From Candidatus Levyibacteriota bacterium (GTDB taxonomy: Bacteria > Patescibacteriota > Microgenomatia > Levybacterales > UBA12049): 49,022 bases of DNA. The number at the start of each line of letters is the position of its first letter. Position 1 is the stretch's first letter. The stretch is taken from the NCBI GenBank assembly GCA_030651475.1, contig JAUSEW010000018.1:1-49022 (forward strand). Direction: 5' to 3'. The notes below the pieces were generated by a model, which did no database searches, was not told the DNA's origin, and saw nothing but the letters and a program-made list of their open reading frames with translations. The translations under genes and the position numbers were made by a program. This document shows positions 38,541 through 46,643 of the stretch, piece after piece.

Positions 38541-39331
38541 AGGTTAAAAATAACACTGGCGTTTCTCGTAGTTTGATCTTCAACTAAAGAAAAAGAAACA
38601 CCTTTTATTTCGGCAATTTTTGCTGCCACAATTATAGCATAAGAAGGTATGTTTAGGCTACTTCGGTGAGGCTCCGGGGTAAGGAAAGGACTGTCTGTTT
38701 CAACTACGATTCTATTTATGGGGGCATAGCTTACTAAATCTTTTAACTCCGTATTCTCTCCTGGCGCAAAACCTTGATATGTAATATTGCCGTCGAAACC
38801 AACATAAAATCCAAAATTAAGCACTTGTTTTAAAAAGTCGATATCTCCTGACATACAGTGGAACATTCCAGGAGGATTTAAAAGATATGATTTATGGCTC
38901 AAAAGTATCTCCAAAATATCTTTTCCCGCATGGCGATTATGAATTTGCAGGGGTAATTTCAGCTTGAAAGCAAGTTCTACCTGGGCAATAAATACTTCCT
39001 TTTGCAATTTTTTATCAACTATGCTGTTGGATTTATAACTGTAGTAATCCATCCCACATTCGCCAATTCCGACAACTTTTGGATTTTTTGTAATTTTTTC
39101 TAAGTCTTTAAGCCAGTTATCTTCCAGTTTGTCGGCATGGTGCGGGTGGACGCCAACGATTGCATATAAATTGTCATATTTTTGAGCCAGTTCTACTGCT
39201 TTTTGGCTCGAATCTATTTTCGTTCCGACATTTATAATCTTTTCTACGCCGGCTTTTTTTGCTTTTTTAATGACTTCGCCATAGTTTTTTTCGAACGAAT
39301 GAAAATTAAGATGGCAATGTACATCTATCAT
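38537..39331 (-). CDS. tatD: TatD-family metal-dependent hydrolase
   Basis: MIDVHCHLNFHSF; IVGVHPHHAD; VGIGECGMDYY; VVETDSPFLTPEPHR. Confidence 0.93.
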   Translation of the reverse strand: MIDVHCHLNFHSFEKNYGEVIKKAKKAGVEKIINVGTKIDSSQKAVELAQKYDNLYAIVGVHPHHADKLEDNWLKDLEKITKNPKVVGIGECGMDYYSYKSNSIVDKKLQKEVFIAQVELAFKLKLPLQIHNRHAGKDILEILLSHKSYLLNPPGMFHCMSGDIDFLKQVLNFGFYVGFDGNITYQGFAPGENTELKDLVSYAPINRIVVETDSPFLTPEPHRSSLNIPSYAIIVAAKIAEIKGVSFSLVEDQTTRNASVIFNL

Positions 39332-39427
39332 AGTAGTATTATACGATATATACTCTATAATTATGGTAAGAAATCCTTGACAAAGTTATCGTGTGGGGAC
39401 TATCATAAGTTTTTCTAGAGGGTATTT

Positions 39428-42082
39428 ATGAAGGTAAACTTCTTCTTAACAAGATATATTGACAAATTGTCTTCTTCTATTTTTAAAATATCCGTAAGTA
39501 GCGTTAAGCCCAAAATAAATACCACGTCGCAGCTATTTGAAGATGCTTATAGAAATATAAATGAATTATTTCTAGAATTGCACACGTCTACAGAAGGTTT
39601 AATAAACGGACAAGGCAGAAAATTGCTGAAACAGTATGGATTAAATGAGGTAGCGCATGAGAAAAGAAAGCTTTGGCCGATACGTCTTCTAGCCACTTTT
39701 AATAATCCATTAGTTTTTCTTCTCTTATTTTTGGCAATAATATCTTTGATTACAAAAGATATCAAGACAGCGGGCATTATATTAATAATGGTTCTTTTAA
39801 GTGTGTTAATAAGATTTTTCGAAGAGAATCAGGCCTATAATGCTGCGGAAAGTTTAAGGTCTATGGTAAGAACAACGTGTACGGTAATAAGAAAAGGTAA
39901 GCCTAAAGAGATTGATCTTAAGCTAGTTGTCCCCGGAGATATAGTTAGGCTTTCGGCAGGGGATCTTGTTCCTGCAGACGTAAGGATGATTCAGAGTAAA
40001 GATTTATTCGTTAATCAATCATTGTTAACAGGAGAATCTTTGCCTGTTGAGAAGCATGCAGTTTTGCCCAAAGAAAAAGAACAGGATAATATATTTGAAT
40101 TACAAAATATGTGTTTTATGGGTACCAATGTTGAGAGCGGAGTAGCAACAGCCCTTGTTTTGCATACAGGGCGGAATACTTATTTTGGAAGCCTAGCGCA
40201 AAGCATAGTTGGACAGAGAAGTCTTACGAGTTTCGACAAAGGAATAGACCAATTTACATGGCTTATGATCAGATTTATGTTGGTTATGGCTCCGATTGTA
40301 TTTCTTATTAATGGATTGGGTAAAGGCAATTGGTGGGAAGCATTACTTTTCGCAATATCTGTTGCTGTCGGTTTAACTCCAGAAATGCTTCCGGCAATAG
40401 TAACAGTTAATCTTGCGAAAGGCGCAATTGCCATGGCAAAGAAAAAAGTTATAGTAAAAAGATTAAGCGCAATCCAAAACTTTGGAGCTATGAATATTCT
40501 TTGTACGGATAAAACAGGTACCCTTACACAGAATAGAATAGTTTTAATAAAAAACATCAATATTAGCGGAGAAACGGATTACAATATTTTACACCACGCA
40601 TATGTTAATAGTTTTTATCAAACAGGTTTCAAGAATATTTTGGACGAGGCGGTAATTAAGTACACGAAATCAAAAAATCTAAATTCCATAGGGAATACGT
40701 ATGAAAAGATAGACGAGTTGCCTTTTGATTTCATAAGAAGACGCCTTTCGGTTATCGTTAAAGACCAGAATGGCAAAAGGTTTTTAATCTGTAAGGGTGC
40801 AGTTGAGGAAGTTATGAGCATTTGCGAAAGATACGAATTGCATAAAACGCTTTATAAATTATCAGATGAAAATCGTAAGAAAATAAAATCTATGAATGAA
40901 GAATTTAGTCTTGATGGATTTAGAGTCATAGCTGTTTCCTATAAAGAAATAGATAGCAATCGTAAGCATTATAGTAAAGAAGATGAGGAAGACCTGACGT
41001 TTTTAGGCTTTATGACATTTTTCGATCCGCCAAAAGAAACAGCAGCTGCAGCGATTGCCAAGCTTCAGTCGCACGGAATAACAATAAAGGTCTTAACTGG
41101 GGATAATGAGCTTGTAACCAGAAAAATTTGCAGCGAAGTAGGATTGCAAGTTCAAAATTCCTTACTGGGACCGAAAATTGACAATATGACAGATAAGGAA
41201 TTGGAAGATGTTGTGGATGAAACTACAATTTTTGCCAAACTTTCCCCAGACGACAAAAAGAGAGTAATTAAAGCTTTACAGCGGAGAAAACATGCTGTTG
41301 GATTTTTAGGGGACGGGGTAAATGATGCGCCGGCCTTAAGGACAGCGGATGTTGGGATATCTGTAGATACGGCAGTTGATATCAGCAAAGAATCAGCCGA
41401 TATTATTCTTCTCGAAATGAGCTTAATGGTTCTTTCCGATGGCGTTATAGAAGGCAGAAAGGTTTTTGGTAACATTATCAAATATATTAAGATGGGAGCT
41501 AGTTCTAGCTTTGGAAATATGTTTAGCGTGATTGGAGCTAGTATATTTTTGCCGTTTTTGCCGATGATTCCGCTCCAGCTTCTGACTAATAATTTGCTTT
41601 ATGATTTTTCTCAAACTGCAATACCAACAGATAATGTTGACAAAGAGTACTTAGACAAGCCAAGAAAATGGGAGATAGCAGACATCAGGAGATTTATGAT
41701 ATTTATTGGTCCTATAAGCTCTATTTTTGATTACGTAACATTTGCTATAATGCTTGTCTTGTTTCACGCATGGAACAATCCTTCTTTATTTCAAACAGGT
41801 TGGTTTGTGGAATCGCTTCTTACGCAGGTTCTTATTGTCCATGTAATTAGAAGCAGAAAAATTCCGTTCATACAAACGTTGGCAAGCAAATCTTTAATTG
41901 CCACAACTGTTATTATTATGGCAATAGGAATTTCGCTCACGTTATTACCTGTGGGTCGTTTGTTTAGTTTCGTAAGATTGCCATTATTGTACTGGCCGTT
42001 ATTAGCATTAATTTTACTTTGTTATATTACGCTTACCCAGATAGTGAAGACTTGGTATATCAAAAAATTCGGCTATAATTAA
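39428..42082 (+). CDS. P-type ATPase, Mg2+-transporting (MgtA-like)
   Basis: VPGDIVRLSAGDLVPADVR; LTGESLPVEKH; NILCTDKTGTLTQNRI; KVLTGDNELVTRKI; FLGDGVNDAPALRTADVGISV. Confidence 0.92.
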   Translation: MKVNFFLTRYIDKLSSSIFKISVSSVKPKINTTSQLFEDAYRNINELFLELHTSTEGLINGQGRKLLKQYGLNEVAHEKRKLWPIRLLATFNNPLVFLLLFLAIISLITKDIKTAGIILIMVLLSVLIRFFEENQAYNAAESLRSMVRTTCTVIRKGKPKEIDLKLVVPGDIVRLSAGDLVPADVRMIQSKDLFVNQSLLTGESLPVEKHAVLPKEKEQDNIFELQNMCFMGTNVESGVATALVLHTGRNTYFGSLAQSIVGQRSLTSFDKGIDQFTWLMIRFMLVMAPIVFLINGLGKGNWWEALLFAISVAVGLTPEMLPAIVTVNLAKGAIAMAKKKVIVKRLSAIQNFGAMNILCTDKTGTLTQNRIVLIKNINISGETDYNILHHAYVNSFYQTGFKNILDEAVIKYTKSKNLNSIGNTYEKIDELPFDFIRRRLSVIVKDQNGKRFLICKGAVEEVMSICERYELHKTLYKLSDENRKKIKSMNEEFSLDGFRVIAVSYKEIDSNRKHYSKEDEEDLTFLGFMTFFDPPKETAAAAIAKLQSHGITIKVLTGDNELVTRKICSEVGLQVQNSLLGPKIDNMTDKELEDVVDETTIFAKLSPDDKKRVIKALQRRKHAVGFLGDGVNDAPALRTADVGISVDTAVDISKESADIILLEMSLMVLSDGVIEGRKVFGNIIKYIKMGASSSFGNMFSVIGASIFLPFLPMIPLQLLTNNLLYDFSQTAIPTDNVDKEYLDKPRKWEIADIRRFMIFIGPISSIFDYVTFAIMLVLFHAWNNPSLFQTGWFVESLLTQVLIVHVIRSRKIPFIQTLASKSLIATTVIIMAIGISLTLLPVGRLFSFVRLPLLYWPLLALILLCYITLTQIVKTWYIKKFGYN

Positions 42083-42084
42083 TC

Positions 42085-42276
42085 CTATTTTTCCGAAACT
42101 GCCGCATACAAATGTCCCAATAGACTTAATCCAATCAGGCCTAATCCCCAGCGTAAAGGATGAATGCCCACTATCGGGCTTGCTATCAGAACGCCTATTC
42201 CTATGCCTCCGACTGCATGAACGAAGGAATTGTACGTGACGTGTTTCTTAAAATAGTTTGTTATTTTTTTATACAT
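42085..42276 (-). CDS. Small membrane protein
   Basis: 63 aa, two hydrophobic segments; preceded by AGAAGGAGGTGAAAAATG (strong Shine-Dalgarno). Confidence 0.55.
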   Translation of the reverse strand: MYKKITNYFKKHVTYNSFVHAVGGIGIGVLIASPIVGIHPLRWGLGLIGLSLLGHLYAAVSEK

Positions 42277-42314
42277 TTTTCACCTCCTTCTAATATCAGG
42301 ATATCACAAGTAAA

Positions 42315-42360
42315 GGTTAAATTCTTGGAAATAGGGGTTTTTGGGAGGTGATTTTGGGAC
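42315..42360. repeat. Direct repeat DR1 (remnant of metG 3' end)
   Basis: 46 bp, 42/46 identical to 43545-43590; reverse strand reads PKITSQKPLFPRI-stop. Confidence 0.85.
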
Positions 42361-42385
42361 AGTAGAATTTGCTCTGATCTTAAAT

Positions 42386-42411
42386 ACTTCAATGATTTAA
42401 ATCATTGAAGT
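42386..42411. promoter_or_regulatory. 26-bp perfect palindrome ACTTCAATGATTTAAATCATTGAAGT
   Basis: Read directly; abuts the stop codon of the TrpR-like gene. Confidence 0.85.
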
Positions 42412-42863
42412 CAGAATGCCTTTTTATTTTTTTCTCTATGCTTATCAACTTCTTGTTTTAAGTAACGCCAAACTGTTCCGCCTTTTCTTGCTTTAGTTGG
42501 AAAAGATAGGACTTTTGAAACTGATTCGTCTATCATATCAATTAACTTTTCTTCCTTGAGAATTTTATTAAGAAGATTTCTGTATCCCTCGCTTCCGTAT
42601 CGAATTGCCATATTCACGGATGTAATAGTAGGAGCGCTTACTCTAATAATTTTTTGAATAGTTCGGTAGTCATAATCTTTTTGCAGAAGGAGTGCTATTG
42701 TGAGTCTTTTTGCTAGCATAATTTTTTCTGTAGGCGTTAGGAGATCAGAGATAAATTGATCTGCTTCTCCTTGAGTATGAATCTTAACTAAGCTTTTTAG
42801 AAAGATTTCAAAAATTCGATCAGCAATCTCTTTTGAAATAGGGTACTTGGAAACTTGCGTCAT
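42411..42863 (-). CDS. TrpR/YerC-YecD-family DNA-binding regulator
   Basis: FISDLLTPTEKIMLAKRLTIALLLQKDYDYRTIQKIIRVSAPTITSVNMAIRYGSEGY. Confidence 0.85.
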   Translation of the reverse strand: MTQVSKYPISKEIADRIFEIFLKSLVKIHTQGEADQFISDLLTPTEKIMLAKRLTIALLLQKDYDYRTIQKIIRVSAPTITSVNMAIRYGSEGYRNLLNKILKEEKLIDMIDESVSKVLSFPTKARKGGTVWRYLKQEVDKHREKNKKAF

Positions 42864-42869
42864 ACAATA

Positions 42870-42893
42870 CTTTAATGATTTAAATCATTAAAG
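42870..42893. promoter_or_regulatory. 24-bp perfect palindrome CTTTAATGATTTAAATCATTAAAG, candidate autoregulatory operator
   Basis: 7 bp upstream of the TrpR-like ATG; overlaps a putative -10; reverse-strand TTGACA at 42916-42911. Confidence 0.75.
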
Positions 42894-43043
42894 CAGATAT
42901 GCTTGTATTTTGTCAATAAGCATTTCTTTAATGGGAAATTATATCTTGGAAAAAGAAGGATTTGGAAAGAAATTTTATTCACGCTCAACCCCAGGGGTCG
43001 AAAACCAATATACAGTTAAGCAAAATAAAAGAAATCCTATAGT

Positions 43044-43072
43044 TTGACTTGAAGGTTTTATTACAGTATAAT
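43044..43072 (+). promoter_or_regulatory. Promoter TTGACT-N17-TATAAT
   Basis: TTGACT 43044-43049, TATAAT 43067-43072; ATG at 43080. Confidence 0.7.
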
Positions 43073-43079
43073 TCCTCTT

Positions 43080-43550
43080 ATGAATTTGAAAGAAAGATGG
43101 GGAGTTTTAACAGAAGTCAAAACAGCTCCTGTGCCAAAGTTAACTCCAGAATTAATGATAAAGATTAATGCAGTCTACGAGAAACTTTCTTCTAGGAAAG
43201 GATTTCCTACTAACTACTGTGGTCCAGCTATGCAGGAATTAAGAAGGTTGGGATTTCAAGGTATTAGAGGATTTTTCCAAGTTGGTAGATCTGGGGATTT
43301 AGATTTACTTCTGGATCATTCTCATGATTGGGCAGAGGATGCAGGTGGGAAAATTATAGACCTTACAGCAGCACAATATAATAGAGAGAAGTCCTTAGGA
43401 GCAGTTATACCATCTGGAGTTTTGATAATAGATAAAGAGAACCCTTTATATGAAAGATACATAATACTCGAAAGACTTCCAACGAGACCTTTATTCCCTA
43501 CGCCAAAGGACGTATTCTCAAAATGGAAAGTAGTTTTGCTAGGAGGTTAA
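43080..43550 (+). CDS. Papain-like/transglutaminase-like cysteine hydrolase candidate
   Basis: NYCGPAMQEL (C47), DHSHDWAE (H82), KIIDLTAAQY (D94) as a possible Cys-His-Asp triad. Confidence 0.5.
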   Translation: MNLKERWGVLTEVKTAPVPKLTPELMIKINAVYEKLSSRKGFPTNYCGPAMQELRRLGFQGIRGFFQVGRSGDLDLLLDHSHDWAEDAGGKIIDLTAAQYNREKSLGAVIPSGVLIIDKENPLYERYIILERLPTRPLFPTPKDVFSKWKVVLLGG

Positions 43551-43590
43551 ATTCTCGGAAAAAGGGGGTTTTGGGAGGTGATTTTTGGAC
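43545..43590. repeat. Direct repeat DR2 (functional metG 3' end)
   Basis: Encodes PKITSQNPLFPRI-stop of metG; matches DR1. Confidence 0.85.
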
Positions 43591-44983
43591 CTTTAAATTG
43601 TTCTTCGATTTTTTCTGCGGTTTCGGGTAAAAATGGTTCGAGAAGCACTGCAATTTCCTGAATTTGATCAACTGCATGGGAAAGTATAGTTTTTAATTTT
43701 GGAGAATTTTGTTTTGCCAATTCCCAAGGCTTTTCGTTGTTGATATAGCGGTCAAGTTCTGTAATTTTGGTCCACACGAAAGAAAGAGCATCATTAAGAC
43801 GGTACTGCGAAAAGCTTTCAGAATATTCTTCAACAGAAATTAAGTGGCTTGAGGTTTTACCTGCTCCTTCCATCTGGCGGTAATTTGAAGTTTCACAAAG
43901 TTTTGCAACGCGGGAAATTAAATTTCCCAGTCCATTTGCCAGATCGGCATTATAAGCTTGCTTAAGTTTTTCTTCCGAAATATCACTATCGTTTGTAAGA
44001 TTGGTATATCTTAAAAGATAATATCGTACTGCATCTGCTCCATATTTTTTAACCCAATCGGTTGGCCTAATAATATTTCCCAATGATTTGCTAATTTTTC
44101 GTCCGTTAAGATTTAAAAATCCATTTACAAGAATTGTTTTTGGTAGTTTGATATTTGCAGATTTTAGCATCGCAGGCCACAAGAGAGCATGCCATCTCAA
44201 ATTGTCTTTTCCTAAAATATGTACATCTGCAGGCCAAAATTTCTCAAACAATTTTTTATTTTCCAGAAATCCTACGCCTGTTAAATAGTTTGTTAAAGCA
44301 TCAAACCAAACGTACATAACTTGTTTTGTTTCATTGGGAATCGGAACTCCCCAGGTAAAGTTAGATCTTGAAATTGGAATATCTTTTATATTTTTGGCAA
44401 ACTCTAACATTTCGTTTGCTCGGTGTTGGGGAAAAATAAAATCCGGGTTATTCTTAATGTGCTTAATTAGAAAATCTTTGTATTTGGACCATTTGAAGAA
44501 ATAATTTTCTTCAGTTATTTTTTTAATTTCTAGGTTTGGGTGAAAAGAGCATTTGCCATTTTTTAAATCCGAATCATCACAATAAGCTTCGCATCCTTCG
44601 CAATAAAGACCGCTATATTCGCCAAGATAAATATCTCCATTTTCATCAACTCTTTTCCAAATTTCTTGAGCAACTTTGGCGTGATCTTCATCTGTAGTTT
44701 CTATAAATCTGTCATAAGAAATATTTACAGAATCTTGTTGTTCTTTATCAGTTGCGGCAATTTTTCTTACGAACTCCAAGGGAGATATGCCGGATGCTTT
44801 TGCAGCTTTTTCTGCTTTTTGTCCATATTCATCAGTACCGGTAAGAAAGAAAACGTTATCTTTGCCAAGCAGTATGCGATTGTATCTGGCCAAAACATCC
44901 GCAGCTATTTTTTGGAAAGCATGGCCAATATGAATAGTATCGTTAACGTAGTCGATGGCTGTTGTGATGTAAAATTTATTCAT
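43547..44983 (-). CDS. metG: Methionyl-tRNA synthetase
   Basis: YITTAIDYVNDTIHIGHAFQKIAADVLARY; FLTGTDEYGQKAEKAA; GRKISKSLGNIIRP (KMSKS-type). Confidence 0.96.
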   Translation of the reverse strand: MNKFYITTAIDYVNDTIHIGHAFQKIAADVLARYNRILLGKDNVFFLTGTDEYGQKAEKAAKASGISPLEFVRKIAATDKEQQDSVNISYDRFIETTDEDHAKVAQEIWKRVDENGDIYLGEYSGLYCEGCEAYCDDSDLKNGKCSFHPNLEIKKITEENYFFKWSKYKDFLIKHIKNNPDFIFPQHRANEMLEFAKNIKDIPISRSNFTWGVPIPNETKQVMYVWFDALTNYLTGVGFLENKKLFEKFWPADVHILGKDNLRWHALLWPAMLKSANIKLPKTILVNGFLNLNGRKISKSLGNIIRPTDWVKKYGADAVRYYLLRYTNLTNDSDISEEKLKQAYNADLANGLGNLISRVAKLCETSNYRQMEGAGKTSSHLISVEEYSESFSQYRLNDALSFVWTKITELDRYINNEKPWELAKQNSPKLKTILSHAVDQIQEIAVLLEPFLPETAEKIEEQFKGPKITSQNPLFPRI

Positions 44984-44990
44984 AGTTAAG

Positions 44991-45374
44991 CTATTTTAGC
45001 AGTTTAGGTCCTTTTTTTAAAGAAAGCTCGAGGCTTATGAAAAGAGCGATAAGAATAATCAGGAATAAAGGGTGAGTGAGGTGAATAAAGCGCAGGAAAA
45101 GATAGACTGTTGCAAAAAGTCCAAAAAGCAATCCTTGTTTGGTGCTAATGAAAAGATAGGAAAATATGGAATAAATGAAAAGAAAAATCAGAAGGAAGAA
45201 AACGTATATAAATGGAAAATGAAAGATGGAAAATGGAAAATTTGCCGTTGGAGATTGATAGATTGCAAGGTAGATAAGCGAAGTTAAGGATAAAAGGCCA
45301 AGAATAAGAAGCATGGAGGGATGTTTTCGCCGCATATAATCTAGTTTAACACAGTTTTTATTAATTATACCCAC
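44991..45374 (-). CDS. Small multi-TM membrane protein
   Basis: 127 aa hydrophobic; start uncertain (MRRKHPS possible). Confidence 0.45.
   Translation of the reverse strand: MGIINKNCVKLDYMRRKHPSMLLILGLLSLTSLIYLAIYQSPTANFPFSIFHFPFIYVFFLLIFLFIYSIFSYLFISTKQGLLFGLFATVYLFLRFIHLTHPLFLIILIALFISLELSLKKGPKLLK
45212..45239. repeat. 7-bp tandem repeat (atggaaa)x4
   Basis: atggaaa atgaaag atggaaa atggaaa; encodes FPFSIFHFPF. Confidence 0.85.
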
Positions 45375-45403
45375 TTGACAGAGATTAGCAGTTATGGTAT
45401 TTT
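45375..45403 (+). promoter_or_regulatory. hrcA promoter TTGACA-N17-TATTTT
   Basis: TTGACA 45375-45380, TATTTT 45398-45403, overlapping the CIRCE-like dyad. Confidence 0.55.
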
Positions 45404-45411
45404 ACTGCTAA
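45385..45411. promoter_or_regulatory. CIRCE-like element TTAGCAGTT-N9-TACTGCTAA
   Basis: 9-9-9 geometry identical to CIRCE (TTAGCACTC-N9-GAGTGCTAA), outer TTAGCA/TGCTAA conserved, directly before hrcA. Confidence 0.8.
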
Positions 45412-45415
45412 CCCT

Positions 45416-46150
45416 ATGCATGATTTAACTCAAAGACAAATAGAAATTTTAAAAAGCATTATTGAAGAATACATAAACACAGCCGAAGCTGTGGGATCTG
45501 AAACATTGGAGAAGAAATATAATCTAAGCGCTTCTCCTGCAACTATCAGGAATGAAATGGTGCGTCTTACAGATATGGGATATCTGAAAAAAACCCATAC
45601 TTCTTCAGGACGAGCGCCTACTTCTCAAGGCTTGAAATTTTATGTTAAGCAGTTGATGAAGGAAAAAGACCTTTCCGTTACAGAAGAGGTTGCTCTGAAA
45701 GAAAGTCTTTGGGATTATAAAGACAAAACTGACAAATTCTTAAGAGAGTTAACGAAATCATTGGCTTTAAAAACGAAATCTTTGGCTATTGTCTCAACAA
45801 ACGAAGGAGATATCTATGCTGCCGGATATGCCAATATTTTGGATATGCCTGAATTTTTTGACATAGATGTTACGAGAAGTTTGCTTTCTGTTATTGACGA
45901 ATGCGATTATTTTAACAAGATCTGTTCGCAAGCTTTAGGGGAAGAAGATGTTCATGTGCTTTTGGGTGAAGAATTAGGTCCAAAACTTAATGGTCCGTAC
46001 GGTTTCATTTTTACGCATTTTACAACTCCGGCTAAAATACAAGGAGAGGTTGGGGTTTTAGGTCCGGCAAGGTTAAATTTTACAGAAATTATTCCAACAG
46101 TTAGATATTTTGGGGGACTGATTGAGGAATTAGCCAAAGATTGGGTTTAA
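45416..46150 (+). CDS. hrcA: Heat-inducible transcription repressor HrcA
   Basis: LTQRQIEILKSIIEEYINTAEAVGSETLEKKYNLSASPATIRNEMVRLTDMGYLKKTHTSSGRAPTSQGLKFYV. Confidence 0.95.
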   Translation: MHDLTQRQIEILKSIIEEYINTAEAVGSETLEKKYNLSASPATIRNEMVRLTDMGYLKKTHTSSGRAPTSQGLKFYVKQLMKEKDLSVTEEVALKESLWDYKDKTDKFLRELTKSLALKTKSLAIVSTNEGDIYAAGYANILDMPEFFDIDVTRSLLSVIDECDYFNKICSQALGEEDVHVLLGEELGPKLNGPYGFIFTHFTTPAKIQGEVGVLGPARLNFTEIIPTVRYFGGLIEELAKDWV

Positions 46151-46161
46151 AAAAATTAAAT

Positions 46162-46641
46162 ATGACAGACGAAGGAAAAACAAAGAAAACTGACGATAAA
46201 TCTAAAAAAGAAATAGAAGAGTTAAAAATAAAGATAGAAGAACTTGACAATAAATATAAAAGAGCATTAGCAGACTATCTAAATTTGGAAAAAAGAGTAG
46301 GACAAGAGCAAAGAGATTGGATTGTTAAGGCAAATAGACAGCTTATTATACGGCTCTTGCCAATTTTGGATACATTAATGCTTGCAGGAGAGCATGTTAA
46401 GGATGAAAGTTTGCCCTTGAGCATTAAACAGTTTTTAGATATACTAAAGAGTGAGGGTGTACAAAGGATTGAAACTGTTGGTCAGGAATTTAATCCGAGA
46501 ACAATGCAATGCGTAGAAACGATTGAGGGGGAAGAGGGAAAAGTAATGTCCGAAATAAGAGCAGGATTTTTAATGCAAGAGGAAATTCTAAGAGCTGCTT
46601 TGGTTAGAGTAGGTTCTGCAAAGCAGAATCAAAAGGAATAA
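46162..46641 (+). CDS. grpE: Nucleotide exchange factor GrpE
   Basis: Coiled coil then [48 protein letters not shown]...[16 protein letters not shown]. Confidence 0.93.
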   Translation: MTDEGKTKKTDDKSKKEIEELKIKIEELDNKYKRALADYLNLEKRVGQEQRDWIVKANRQLIIRLLPILDTLMLAGEHVKDESLPLSIKQFLDILKSEGVQRIETVGQEFNPRTMQCVETIEGEEGKVMSEIRAGFLMQEEILRAALVRVGSAKQNQKE

Positions 46642-46643
46642 GT

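Noticed and set aside
39362-39427. Magnesium riboswitch before the Mg-type ATPase
   Set aside because: The leader is too short for an M-box and shows no matching structure by eye.
40180-40560. 126-aa ORF antisense to the P-type ATPase
   Set aside because: Hydrophobic mirror of TM segments; no start signal or homology.
41152-41481. 109-aa ORF antisense to the P-type ATPase
   Set aside because: Same reason; lies over the conserved GDGVNDAP region.
44666-44989. 107-aa ORF antisense to metG N-terminus
   Set aside because: Antisense to catalytic HIGH-region coding sequence.
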